DNA of 16,511 nucleotides from Nitrosomonas sp. UBA6494 (GCA_002435335.1 DJMI01000059.1:23555-40065), one strand, 5' to 3'; positions 7,564 to 15,514 are shown, counted from the first letter of the stretch. Program-made: numbers and translations. Notes: generated by a model not told the origin, from the sequence alone.

Positions 7564-8817
7564 TTATCGACCCATCCGTGTGATCATTGCATTGCCAAAA
7601 GACGAACAGGATACTTGCTGCGCATTGTCCATTAGGCGCGCGAAATCATAGGTAACCACTTTGTCTTGGATGGTTGCTTCCATTGATCGAATGATCATAT
7701 CCGCCGCTTCAGTCCATCCCAAATGCCGCAACATCATTTCCGCCGAAAGTATGATGGAACCTGGATTGACTTGATCTTTTCCGGCATACTTGGGCGCAGT
7801 ACCGTGTGTGGCTTCGAAGATCGCCACCGAATCGCTGAGATTGGCACCTGGTGCAATGCCGATTCCGCCTACCTGAGCGGCAAGGGCATCCGAAATGTAA
7901 TCACCGTTTAAATTCAGTGTTGCGACGACATCGTATTCTTCCGGGCGTAATAAAATTTGTTGTAGAAAGGCGTCTGCGATGACGTCTTTAATGATGATGT
8001 TGCCTGCGGCTGCCGGCAATTTCATCCAGGGACCACCATCCAGCAATTCCGCGCCGAACTCTTTGGCCGCCACGGCGTAGCCCCATTTCTTGAAAGCACC
8101 TTCGGTAAATTTCATGATGTTGCCTTTATGAACCAAGGTAACAGATTTTCGTTGATTTTCTATCGCGTACTGGATAGCTTTGCGTACCAAGCGCTCGGTG
8201 CCTTCCCGTGAAACCGGTTTGATACCGATCCCAGAGGTTTGTGGAAAACGGATACTGGTCACATTCATCTCTTTAATAAGAAAATCGATCACCTTCTTGA
8301 CCGACTCTGATTCCGCTTCCCATTCAATGCCCGCATAAATATCTTCCGAATTTTCCCGGAAAATTACCATATCCGTTTTTTCAGGGTTTTTTAATGGGCT
8401 TGGTACACCGCTGAAATAACGTACCGGGCGCAGACATATGTATAAATCCAGTAGTTGGCGTAATGCTACGTTGATCGAACGGATACCGCCGCCAATCGGT
8501 GTCGTCAGAGGTCCTTTGATCGAAACGACATATTCTTGTGCGGCTTGCAGAGTTTCTTCCGGTAACCACACATCCGGGCCATACACCTTGGTGGATTTTT
8601 CGCCGGCATAAATTTCCATCCAGGAAATTTTTCGTTGCCTATCGTAGGCTTTCTCGACCGCCGCATTTACCACATTGCGCATTACCGGAGTAATATCTAC
8701 GCCAATTCCGTCCCCTTCAATAAAAGGAATGATCGGGTTATCGGGTACATTCAGTGAATTATCACTATTTACCTGAATTTTCTTCCCATCATTAGGTATT
8801 TTTATATGCTGGTACAT
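7564..8817 (-). CDS. icd: NADP-dependent isocitrate dehydrogenase
   Basis: A 417-residue cytosolic TCA-cycle enzyme that oxidises isocitrate to 2-oxoglutarate and CO2 with NADP. Seen: IPFIEGDGIG (30-39), the substrate loop GGGIRSINVALRQ with S114 (the serine phosphorylated by AceK in E. coli, S113), NSEDIYAGIEW, VHKGNIMKFTEG, NLNGDYISDALAAQVGG with its metal-binding Asp residues, and HGTAPKYAG. In the last motif K343-Y344 are the NADP-selecting residues of the E. coli enzyme, so NADP rather than NAD specificity is predicted. Length equals the E. coli enzyme (416). GGAGAGG close before the ATG supports the start. Its promoter lies in the 181-base gap shared with the divergent gene at 8999. Confidence 0.95.
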   Translation of the reverse strand: MYQHIKIPNDGKKIQVNSDNSLNVPDNPIIPFIEGDGIGVDITPVMRNVVNAAVEKAYDRQRKISWMEIYAGEKSTKVYGPDVWLPEETLQAAQEYVVSIKGPLTTPIGGGIRSINVALRQLLDLYICLRPVRYFSGVPSPLKNPEKTDMVIFRENSEDIYAGIEWEAESESVKKVIDFLIKEMNVTSIRFPQTSGIGIKPVSREGTERLVRKAIQYAIENQRKSVTLVHKGNIMKFTEGAFKKWGYAVAAKEFGAELLDGGPWMKLPAAAGNIIIKDVIADAFLQQILLRPEEYDVVATLNLNGDYISDALAAQVGGIGIAPGANLSDSVAIFEATHGTAPKYAGKDQVNPGSIILSAEMMLRHLGWTEAADMIIRSMEATIQDKVVTYDFARLMDNAQQVSCSSFGNAMITRMGR

Positions 8818-8998
8818 GACCTCTCCAAATATTCAAATCAAGCGTAGTAAGTTAATTGCATTCATAAAGCATCATTATACGTGCAAATCCTATGCCTTTC
8901 CATGAAGCCGATTTCGTGATGCACTGCACAAATCTGCTGCGGCAATGAGTAGAATAGTGCATTCTTTTTTCCGATTCTGACAAGCATTGCGTCATACC

Positions 8999-10063
8999 AT
9001 GAATTTGACCCTTTTTGTTCCAGATTTGTTTTGGCCGGATGCCATGCGTTCCGAAATCTACCAAAATCTATCGTTGGATGCGATTGAGACACTGTTATGC
9101 AAAAGCGCAACAGCTATGGATGCGCCTGAAGATCTCGAGATTTGGCTTTGTAAACAATTTAACGTCGAGCAACGGATTAGCTGGCCAATTGCTCCGATAA
9201 TGCTGCAAAAAGATGCGCCGGAATTGACGAAAAGTAATAAAGAATTTTGGATGCGTGCCGATCCAGTGCACCTGCGAATTGAGCAAAATCATTTGATGCT
9301 GGCGGATAGTCGGATTTTTGCTATTTCCAAAGAAGAAGCTGATCGATTGGTACAAGACTTGAATTGCATCATGCATGATTATCATCTTACATTGTTGGCG
9401 CTTCATGCTGATCGCTGGTATATTCAATTACCAAAGATGCCGGATATGCAAACTTATACGCTCGGTCAAGTAACGTGCAAAAACATCAATCAGTTCTTGC
9501 CGACTGGTGCGGATAGCGCGATGTGGCGGAAATTGCTCAATGAAATTCAAATGCGGTTGCATGAGCATCCAATCAATCAAGCGCGCGAATCTTCCGGAGA
9601 ATTGAGTATCAATAGTATTTGGCTCTGGGGCGGTGGTTATTCACCGGGATTGCTGCGATCCACTTATACGAACGTGTGGAGTAATAACGAATTGTCTCTT
9701 GCGTTAGCAATGGCAGCTCATGCGCTACACGCCGATCTTCCATCCGATCTTACGGCTTGGCTTGAATCTCAGCAATCGGGAAATCATTTGATTGTACTCG
9801 ATGCCTTGTCAACCCCAGCTAAGTATCGAAATGCTTATGGTTGGCGGGAAACTATTAAAGAAATGGAAAAAAAATGGTTTGTGCCGTTATACGAGGGACT
9901 CAAGCGTGGTTTAATCGATCAACTGCAGTTGATCACTTCGAATGAAAATGCATTGCAGAAGTTTACCGTGACTCGTACTGATTTATGGAAATTTTGGCTT
10001 GTTCGAAAACCCATGCATACTTATGGTCGTATTTCGGCTATGAAAGATAATGAACTGATGTGA
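8999..10063 (+). CDS. RpfE / phosphoglycerate-mutase-like regulatory protein
   Basis: A 354-residue protein. The opening LTLFVPDLFWPD, the RADPVHLR motif (about 86-93) and the SIWLWGGGYSPG motif (about 205-216) are the marks of a betaproteobacterial family annotated as RpfE-type regulatory protein or cofactor-independent phosphoglycerate mutase homologue. The metal-binding Ser/Asp/His set of true independent mutases is not evident to me, so enzymatic activity is doubtful. I chose ATG 8999; the frame is open four codons upstream to a TTG, but family members start at the hydrophobic LTLFVPDL segment. In many relatives the neighbour is recJ; here the next gene, 13 bases downstream, is a PAS-EAL protein, probably co-transcribed. 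Confidence 0.7.
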   Translation: MNLTLFVPDLFWPDAMRSEIYQNLSLDAIETLLCKSATAMDAPEDLEIWLCKQFNVEQRISWPIAPIMLQKDAPELTKSNKEFWMRADPVHLRIEQNHLMLADSRIFAISKEEADRLVQDLNCIMHDYHLTLLALHADRWYIQLPKMPDMQTYTLGQVTCKNINQFLPTGADSAMWRKLLNEIQMRLHEHPINQARESSGELSINSIWLWGGGYSPGLLRSTYTNVWSNNELSLALAMAAHALHADLPSDLTAWLESQQSGNHLIVLDALSTPAKYRNAYGWRETIKEMEKKWFVPLYEGLKRGLIDQLQLITSNENALQKFTVTRTDLWKFWLVRKPMHTYGRISAMKDNELM

Positions 10064-10076
10064 GAAAGGTTTTTCA

Positions 10077-11567
10077 ATGAATGCTAGACCCCATTTGGTA
10101 GTTGTTTTTGCATTTTTACTTGCGATTACATTGATCGCTGATAATTTTTTTCTCAACGTACTTACAGAGTTGATTCAACTAACCCTTTGGGGTTCTCTAA
10201 TCTTAATCCTGCTGATTGCAACTATTCAGATCATTCGCACAGAAAAAGAATTTAAAGATATCTCAGATCAACTGATTGCAACCAAAGAAAGGCTCGGTAA
10301 TGAGATTAAGCATAGATTGTGGGCTGAAAAAACTGCTTCCGAAACAAAAATTAAATCGCAAATCATTGATGAAAATATTCCGGTAATGCTCGCTTTTTTC
10401 AATACCGATACGCGTTGCCGCTACCATAATAGAATCTTCAGGCGTTGGTTTGGATTGGGTTCCGATCAGATAGAAGGGCGGCTTTTAAAAGAATTTGCCA
10501 ATGAAGAATTTGTGTTTCCGATCCAAAATAGTATTGGAGAAATTCTTGCCGGGAAAACGATTCATAACGAGCGCGTATTAAAATCTGCCAAAGGGTTTCC
10601 CTATATTTTTACCGAGCAATATATTCCTCATCTCGATAATAGAGGTAAAACGACCGGTTTTTATACTTTGCATACCCCCAGAGCGCAAGAAAAGAATCGT
10701 GCACCAATAAAAACCAAAAGCAGCGATACCAATCAATCGATGCTAAAAAACAAACCAGACGAACCCTCGATTAAAGTTGATACTAGTGTTCGGCAACAAG
10801 ATGAATCATCGGAAAAATCCGGTGTTACAGCGGCACGCATCTCAGATGCAATTGAGAACGGTGAATTTAAACTCTACTGCCAGAAGATTGTACCTATCAA
10901 GGCACTGGACTCAGCGACGGAACATTATGAAATTCTTATTCGCATGAATGAGGAGGAAAGTAATTTGATGCCGCCGGGCTCATTTTTGCCATTGGTTAAT
11001 CAATTTAACATGATGCCCAAATTGGATCGATGGATCATCAATTACATTATGCAATGGTTATCCGTGCATCCGAATAAGGCGGTAGCATTCTATCTCAATA
11101 TTGCCAAAGATACGCTGTGCGACCATTCATTGCCGGATTTTATCTCTAATCAATTGCAGAAGAACAAGATTCCTGCTTCAAGTATCTGTTTTGAAGTTGA
11201 GTCGTCTGATGTGGAGGCCGACGTTGAAAATGCGCAAGCTTTTATACAAAAAATGCGCGCACTTGGTTGTTTGGTATCGTTATGCAGTTTCAGCGGCACA
11301 CCGGAAGCAATGCGCTTGCTCGATAAAACGTCTGTGGATTATGTAAAGATCGACGGTACCATCGTTTGCAATATTTTGCGCGATGAAGACGATTTGGCGC
11401 AAATAACAGTCATTCACCAAGCTGCACAAAAAGCCAATATTAGAACTATTGCCGAATTGGTTGAAACCGACGAGATAACGGCCAAGTTACAAGAAATCGG
11501 CATCGATTTCGGTCAAGGATTTGGTATAGCCAAGCCCCATCCCTTCGAAGGAATCGATGCCGGGTAA
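10077..11567 (+). CDS. Membrane PAS-EAL protein with degenerate EAL domain
   Basis: A 496-residue protein: two close membrane segments at about 7-25 and 31-53, a helical linker to 98, a PAS-like domain at about 98-200 (AFFNTDTRCRYHN-FRRWFG, then the family-typical GFYTL), a charged linker at 203-248, and an EAL domain from about 251 to 490. In the EAL domain E285 (YEILIR), N341, E373 (FEVE), K424 (YVKID) and E460 (AELVE) remain, but the DD of the DDFG motif is C403-S404 (SLCSF). Both metal-binding aspartates are thus lost, and there is no GGDEF domain. Cyclic-di-GMP hydrolysis is unlikely, so a binding or partner role is inferred. GAAAGG precedes the ATG by six bases; 13 bases after the RpfE-like gene, so probably one operon. 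Confidence 0.85.
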   Translation: MNARPHLVVVFAFLLAITLIADNFFLNVLTELIQLTLWGSLILILLIATIQIIRTEKEFKDISDQLIATKERLGNEIKHRLWAEKTASETKIKSQIIDENIPVMLAFFNTDTRCRYHNRIFRRWFGLGSDQIEGRLLKEFANEEFVFPIQNSIGEILAGKTIHNERVLKSAKGFPYIFTEQYIPHLDNRGKTTGFYTLHTPRAQEKNRAPIKTKSSDTNQSMLKNKPDEPSIKVDTSVRQQDESSEKSGVTAARISDAIENGEFKLYCQKIVPIKALDSATEHYEILIRMNEEESNLMPPGSFLPLVNQFNMMPKLDRWIINYIMQWLSVHPNKAVAFYLNIAKDTLCDHSLPDFISNQLQKNKIPASSICFEVESSDVEADVENAQAFIQKMRALGCLVSLCSFSGTPEAMRLLDKTSVDYVKIDGTIVCNILRDEDDLAQITVIHQAAQKANIRTIAELVETDEITAKLQEIGIDFGQGFGIAKPHPFEGIDAG

Positions 11568-11580
11568 TGTAGATTTTTTG

Positions 11581-11973
11581 CTATTGTTTTTCGGTGCTTC
11601 GATAGGCAGTTACCTGGATTTCAATTTTCATGCGCGGATCTGATAAGCCGGCAGCCAGCATCATGGCCGAGGGTCTGACATCGCCCAAATATTTACGCAT
11701 GATCGGCCAGCATTTAGGAAAATCTTCGGCATTGGGAAACACATAAGTAACCCGAACCACATCTTTCATGCTCGATCCGGCTTGCGTTAATGCTGTTTCG
11801 ATATTTTTGAAACATTGTTCCGCCTGTTCTAGCAAATCATCGGAAATGGTCATTTTGCTGTAATCAAAGCCTGTGGTGCCGGAAACCAAAATCCAGTTAT
11901 CTTCCACAACGGCACGGGAATACCCGATTTCTTGTTCGAAAGTGGAACCGGAACTGATCAATTGACGCGTCAT
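11581..11973 (-). CDS. RidA (YjgF/YER057c/UK114) family protein
   Basis: A 130-residue cytosolic protein. RidA-family members form trimers, and the canonical ones hydrolyse reactive enamines and imines from amino-acid metabolism. Seen: ILVSGTTGFD (28-37), EQAEQCFKNIETALTQAG (49-66), VVRVTYVF (72-79), R100-PSAMM and KIEIQVTAY with E118. The arginine and glutamate match the catalytic Arg/Glu of the deaminase, although the Arg-Glu spacing is longer (18 versus 15), so this is a paralogue group rather than RidA itself and the substrate is uncertain. AAGGA lies eight bases before the ATG. It converges with the EAL gene (13 bases) and is divergent from sbcB. Confidence 0.88.
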   Translation of the reverse strand: MTRQLISSGSTFEQEIGYSRAVVEDNWILVSGTTGFDYSKMTISDDLLEQAEQCFKNIETALTQAGSSMKDVVRVTYVFPNAEDFPKCWPIMRKYLGDVRPSAMMLAAGLSDPRMKIEIQVTAYRSTEKQ

Positions 11974-12081
11974 ATTAAATTATCCTTTTTCAATAGAGTG
12001 ATTCACTTAGAGTGCAACTTTGGTTGATAATCGCACAGTTTAGATATTGTAGAACGAGTGCGTGCAAAACGATATACGACG

Positions 12082-13515
12082 ATGACGATTACATTATATT
12101 GGCATGATTACGAAACTTTCGGTGCCGATCCAAGGCGCGATCGACCGGTACAGTTTGCCGGTATACGTACTGATGAAGCGCTGAATGAAATTGGCACCCC
12201 GCTGGTCATTTACTGCAAACCTGCGCGTGATTGCCTGCCGCACCCGGAAGCTTGCTTGTTGACCGGTATTACGCCTCAACTGGCTACAGAACATGGATTG
12301 CCTGAACCGGTATTTATTGCGCGCATTCATGCCGAACTTGCCCGGCCAGGCACTTGCGGTACTGGCTACAACTCGGTGCGATTCGACGACGAAGTAACGC
12401 GCTTTGCACTGTATCGCAATTTTTACGACCCATACGCGCGAGAATGGCAGCAAGGCAATTCACGTTGGGATGTTATCGATTTGGTACGCATGACCTATGC
12501 TTTGCGTCCGGACGGTATCGCTTGGCCACGGCATGAGGATGGGCAGCCGAGTTTTCGTTTGGAAGATTTAACCGCAATCAACGGTTTGGCACATGAATCT
12601 GCGCACGATGCGCTATCCGATGTGCGTGCTACCATCGCATTGGCGCGGTTATTGCGCATGCAGCAGCCGCGTCTTTACGACTGGCTGTTTCAATTGCGAG
12701 ATAAACGCAGAGCCGCTGCGCAATTGGATCTGAATACGCATAATCCTATAGTGCACACATCGCGCATGTACCCGGCAAAAACCGGTTGTACCACGCTGAT
12801 CATGCCGCTGATCCTGGAGCCGGGAAACAATAACAGCGTGCTGGTCTACGATTTGCGGTACGACCCGGACATGTTTTTATCGCTCGATGAAGATGATCTG
12901 AGGCGATTGTTGTTTATCCGTAGCGAAGAACTGCCAGAGGGCATGCAACGCCTGCCGGTCAAATCGGTGAAAATCAACAAATGCCCGGCATTGGCGCCGC
13001 GCAATACACTCAATGAAGAAGCTGCGCAGCGCATCGAGCTTAACTTGGATGCTTGTTACCGGCATTGGCAAAAGCTAAAAGATGCAACTGAATTCTTCCA
13101 ACGCGTGGCCAGTGCGTACACCAGCCAAGCTTTCGAGCCTTCAAACGATGTCGATGCGGCTTTGTACGATGGTTTTTTTAATAAGACCGATGTCGAGCTG
13201 TTAATGCAAGTACGTCGCGCTTCCCCAAAAGAATTGACCAAAATGAAATTTGAATTTCAAGACCGGCGGCTGCCTGAATTGTTATTTCGTTACCGCGCCA
13301 GAAATTGGCCGGAAACGCTCACCGATGCTGAAGCGCAGCGATGGGAACAGCAGTGTTTGAAGCGTTTGACGCAAGAAGGACAGGGAGGAAGCATCACGAT
13401 GGCCGAATTTATGGCGCAAATTGCGCGACTACGAGTAATCCATGTTGAAAATATATATGTGATGCAGTTGTTGGATGAAGTGGAGGCCTGGGGAAAGGGT
13501 TTGTCGCGGGTTTGA
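12082..13515 (+). CDS. sbcB: Exodeoxyribonuclease I
   Basis: A 477-residue 3'-5' single-strand DNA exonuclease of the DEDDh type, acting in recombination and mismatch repair; length is close to E. coli ExoI (475). Seen: HDYETFG with D9 and E11 (metal ligands), CKPARDCLPHPEACLLTGITPQ, GYNSVRFDDEVTR with the third acidic ligand, NSRWDVIDLVR, SFRLEDLT, and HESAHDALSDV with the catalytic His and fourth Asp. The SH3-like and helical C-terminal parts (INKCPALAPRNTL, PSNDVDAALYDGFF, LLFRYRARNWPETL) are all present, so the gene is intact. ATG 12082 aligns with the family; a GTG eight codons upstream is in frame but adds an unsupported leader. Single gene, with a downstream gap of 445 bases. Confidence 0.95.
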   Translation: MTITLYWHDYETFGADPRRDRPVQFAGIRTDEALNEIGTPLVIYCKPARDCLPHPEACLLTGITPQLATEHGLPEPVFIARIHAELARPGTCGTGYNSVRFDDEVTRFALYRNFYDPYAREWQQGNSRWDVIDLVRMTYALRPDGIAWPRHEDGQPSFRLEDLTAINGLAHESAHDALSDVRATIALARLLRMQQPRLYDWLFQLRDKRRAAAQLDLNTHNPIVHTSRMYPAKTGCTTLIMPLILEPGNNNSVLVYDLRYDPDMFLSLDEDDLRRLLFIRSEELPEGMQRLPVKSVKINKCPALAPRNTLNEEAAQRIELNLDACYRHWQKLKDATEFFQRVASAYTSQAFEPSNDVDAALYDGFFNKTDVELLMQVRRASPKELTKMKFEFQDRRLPELLFRYRARNWPETLTDAEAQRWEQQCLKRLTQEGQGGSITMAEFMAQIARLRVIHVENIYVMQLLDEVEAWGKGLSRV

Positions 13516-13699
13516 GTTTGAACGATGAATAGGTATCGTTAACCAGCCCTGCTCGGCAAAAAAGATGCCTATTTGAGATGCATTGTTAAAAAATTCCCGC
13601 CACGTCGGTAGATATCGGCGGTATTTATTTCGCTAAGATTATTCTTAAATCCGATCCTCCAAGGCTACACTACTTTTCTTCATCTCTTCGAGTGGCGCA
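13516..13699. other. Gap after sbcB, no gene seen
   Basis: No coding frame with a start site is convincing here. The long gap to the next gene (13516-13960) divides into this part and the regulatory part described below. An imperfect inverted repeat, AATAGGTATC at 13528-13537 with GATGCCTATT at 13564-13573 (one G-T pair, 26-base loop), could mark the end of the sbcB transcript. No T-run follows, so I do not call a terminator. Confidence 0.4.
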
Positions 13700-13712
13700 T
13701 TCCAATTTGGAA
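13700..13712. repeat. Palindrome TTCCAA-T-TTGGAA
   Basis: Perfect six-base arms around a single T, 22 bases upstream of the first TGCGACA palindrome. The same arms recur at 13885-13902 with a six-base spacer. Possible second operator type in this control region; function unknown. Confidence 0.4.
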
Positions 13713-13733
13713 AGCGATTTGCGCGAATAAGCA

Positions 13734-13750
13734 TGCGACAAATTGTCGCA
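13734..13750. promoter_or_regulatory. Operator-like palindrome 1: TGCGACA-AAT-TGTCGCA
   Basis: Perfect inverted repeat with seven-base arms, extended to eight by flanking A and T (13733 and 13751). Core GCGAC-N5-GTCGC matches the form of RegA/PrrA/ActR-RegR redox response-regulator boxes. It lies 227 bases upstream of the start at 13961. Directly after it a weak promoter can be drawn (TTTGAT 13751-13756, 17 bases, TATCTT 13774-13779), less convincing than the one after palindrome 2. Confidence 0.6.
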
Positions 13751-13814
13751 TTTGATTTTTCCCTTTAGAAAAATATCTTATACATTCAATGAGATGAATC
13801 TTTGTTCTGCTGGC

Positions 13815-13860
13815 TGCGACATTTTGTCACATTGATATGATGGAGTGGTCTTCGGATAAT
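13815..13860 (+). promoter_or_regulatory. Operator-like palindrome 2 abutting a sigma70-type promoter
   Basis: TGCGACA 13815-13821, TTT, TGTCACA 13825-13831: same palindrome with one mismatch in the right arm. The next base begins TTGATA (13832-13837), then 17 bases, then GATAAT (13855-13860), each hexamer five of six to the sigma70 consensus. The operator centre would be about 44 bases before a start site near 13867, the position of a class II activator. It drives the secreted-protein gene at 13961, with a leader of about 94 bases. Confidence 0.65.
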
Positions 13861-13884
13861 CCATCCCCACTTGGTTTGCACATA

Positions 13885-13902
13885 TTCCAAAAATTATTGG
13901 AA
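13885..13902. repeat. Palindrome TTCCAA-N6-TTGGAA
   Basis: Perfect six-base arms around AAATTA. If the promoter at 13832-13860 is real, this lies about 20 bases into the transcript, so it could be a hairpin in the leader or a repressor site. It has the same arms as the element at 13700-13712. Confidence 0.4.
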
Positions 13903-13960
13903 GTATTGAGTAAATCTAATCGTCGCAAGAATTATAAATGAAATCAAATTGGGGATATCA

Positions 13961-14765
13961 ATGATTAAAGAAAAAAATAGATTTAAGTTATTTGCGGTTT
14001 CAGCGGTTGCTGTTTTGGTTGTGACGGTATCACCAAACTGGTTTTGCGCATACGCGGCTGAAAACATCGACCATTGACGAAAACAATGCCAATCATGGTA
14101 GTGATTATAACTACGTCGTGATTGGTCATGGCTGCAAAAACGAAACGGATGGCGGTGCGACTATTGATACGATAGGTAGTGTTACTGTTTTTCCTGACGG
14201 TAAAGATTCCATCATAACAACCAAGTCTGCCGGTAGCGATTCCACAGTTGCAGGTACACCTCACGAAGGAGGGCTCACTGATTTTGTGGCTAATTGGGGG
14301 AGTCCGGTAACGCTTATTCAAGACAGTAGCATATTTGCGGAGCGAGGATATATCAAAGATTCACTTGGAAACAAACTGGGCTTTTGGGTGGGCGGCGGTA
14401 ATGCATTGACAGCAGGATTTCGCGGTTTGATTCCGTTTACGACGGCCGGTGTTGTTATCAATCCGGAATCCTGCGCTAAAAGCGTTACTTTTGTAGTATC
14501 GATCGCTGACATTTGTGAAATTACCGATAAAAGCGGTTTTAGAGATTCGACAGTGATGTTATGGACGCCTGCAGTCGGTTCCGATTTTGATGGGGTGGGG
14601 TTAAATGGCTACGATTCCCCTGCGACATTGAAAGTGAATAGAACGGTGGCTTCTTTGCCGGCATCTTGCGATGAGGGATTGGACGTTACGGTTAAGCCAT
14701 CCGCAGCGCAACTGAATCGTGATATGAAAGTGGTTGTCGATGGAGTTCAGGTTTGGCCTAAATAG
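13961..14765 (+). pseudogene. Secreted protein of unknown function, interrupted by a one-base frameshift
   Basis: ATG 13961 (GGGGA six bases before it) opens a clear signal peptide, core LFAVSAVAVLVVTVS and cut site CAYA/AE, but this frame stops at TGA 14075-14077 after 38 residues. The remaining protein is in another frame, open from 14025 to TAG 14763-14765. Removing one A from the AAAA run at 14061-14064 joins them as YAAETSTIDENN, giving 267 residues with no other change. The mature part has four Cys (GHGC, ESC, DIC, ASC), so two disulfides are possible. Other landmarks are GSPVTLIQDSSIF, FRGLIPFTTAG and SPATLKVNR. The HGC motif recalls YcnI-like copper proteins, but I do not recognise a family. 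It has its own promoter and a terminator at 14795. Without the fix, only a leaderless fragment (GTG 14118) would be made. Could be a real mutation, a phase-variable run, or a sequencing error. Confidence 0.75.
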
Positions 14766-14794
14766 TTTTTTTACGATCATATTACTTCTCTCTG

Positions 14795-14822
14795 AGCGCA
14801 GATCTCCGATCTGCGCTTTTTT
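14795..14822 (+). terminator. Rho-independent terminator
   Basis: GCGCAGATC 14796-14804, loop TCC, GATCTGCGC 14808-14816, followed by TTTTTT 14817-14822; A 14795 can add a pair with the first T. A perfect nine-base GC-rich stem and T-run 30 bases after the stop at 14765. It separates the frameshifted gene from the next promoter. Confidence 0.92.
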
Positions 14823-14857
14823 ATTGGAAAAAGGTAAAGGAGCGACATTGATTTAAC

Positions 14858-14903
14858 TGCGACAATATGTCGCATTGTTTTTTGGGAGAGTTCGAGCGAT
14901 ACT
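14858..14903 (+). promoter_or_regulatory. Operator-like palindrome 3 abutting a promoter
   Basis: TGCGACA 14858-14864, ATA, TGTCGCA 14868-14874: perfect arms. The next base starts TTGTTT (14875-14880), then 17 bases, then GATACT (14898-14903). The hexamers are weaker than at palindrome 2, but the layout is identical: zero gap and a 17-base spacer. An extra half site, AGCGACA, lies at 14841-14847. The start codon at 15012 is 138 bases past the operator's right edge; for palindrome 2 and 13961 the figure is 130. It likely drives the run of genes from 15012 on. Confidence 0.6.
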
Positions 14904-15011
14904 GCTGCCAGGCTTTCATTAGTTTTCTTCTGGATTGGGATAATGGATATGAAAAGTTATCTTTTCTTTAAGGAAACCATAAAATTAATACAATACGAAC
15001 AGGGCTGTTGG

Positions 15012-15479
15012 ATGAATATGGTACTGAATAAAAATATCTCCTCGATTATTTTTGTTGTTGCTTCTTGCTTTGGGTATGCTGGGTTTGCTAATGCGGACGA
15101 TGGCGGAGCTACTATGGACCCGGAAGGCGTTTCGGCTACCTTCACAGGGTTTGCGATCGTGACTTGTTCATTTAAGGACGGTATACCAACAGATTATCTT
15201 ACTGCCAGCATAAGAGATCTTTCTCCTCCGGTCGATGGCTTGATGGTGAATTTGCAGCTTTTAAAAATAGATAAGGGTATGGCGGTCAGCATCGCGGATA
15301 CCGTTTCCGGGGATTCTAAGTTTAGTGACCCCATTCAACTGCGCGGTGGGAATGGTGTTTATTATATGATGGTCAATAAAACGGATGTCGGTGCACGAAC
15401 GTTTGATATTTCTTATCACTGCATGTCCGATACCGGTCTGCATACTGATACCAGTATTGGTGTCTTGCAATTTCAATGA
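15012..15479 (+). CDS. Small secreted protein of unknown function
   Basis: A 155-residue protein from ATG 15012 (AGGG seven bases before it); ATG 15018 is an alternative two codons later. The frame is open to ATG 14943, but that adds a 23-residue charged leader in front of what is otherwise a good signal peptide (core SIIFVVASCFGYAGF, cut after ANA). The mature part starts DDGGATMDP, has two Cys (TCSF and YHC) that could pair, and ends in a beta-rich tail DTSIGVLQFQ. Alternating hydrophobic patterns suggest a beta-sandwich. I recognise no family. The DGGAT-D stretch is also near the N-terminus of the preceding frameshifted protein. Followed after 35 bases by the TlpA-like gene, so probably co-transcribed. 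Confidence 0.7.
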   Translation: MNMVLNKNISSIIFVVASCFGYAGFANADDGGATMDPEGVSATFTGFAIVTCSFKDGIPTDYLTASIRDLSPPVDGLMVNLQLLKIDKGMAVSIADTVSGDSKFSDPIQLRGGNGVYYMMVNKTDVGARTFDISYHCMSDTGLHTDTSIGVLQFQ

Positions 15480-15514
15480 TTTCATTTAAGTAATTAAATT
15501 AGAGTGATTGAGTC

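Noticed and set aside
13983..14512. Minus-strand frames across the frameshifted gene (112 and 64 codons)
   Set aside because: They are opposite to the repaired reading frame, which has a signal peptide, promoter and terminator in the right order.
14943..15011. Longer start (ATG 14943) for the small secreted protein
   Set aside because: It would place 23 charged and aromatic residues before a typical signal peptide. It remains possible, but 15012 gives a standard export signal and operator distance similar to the preceding gene.
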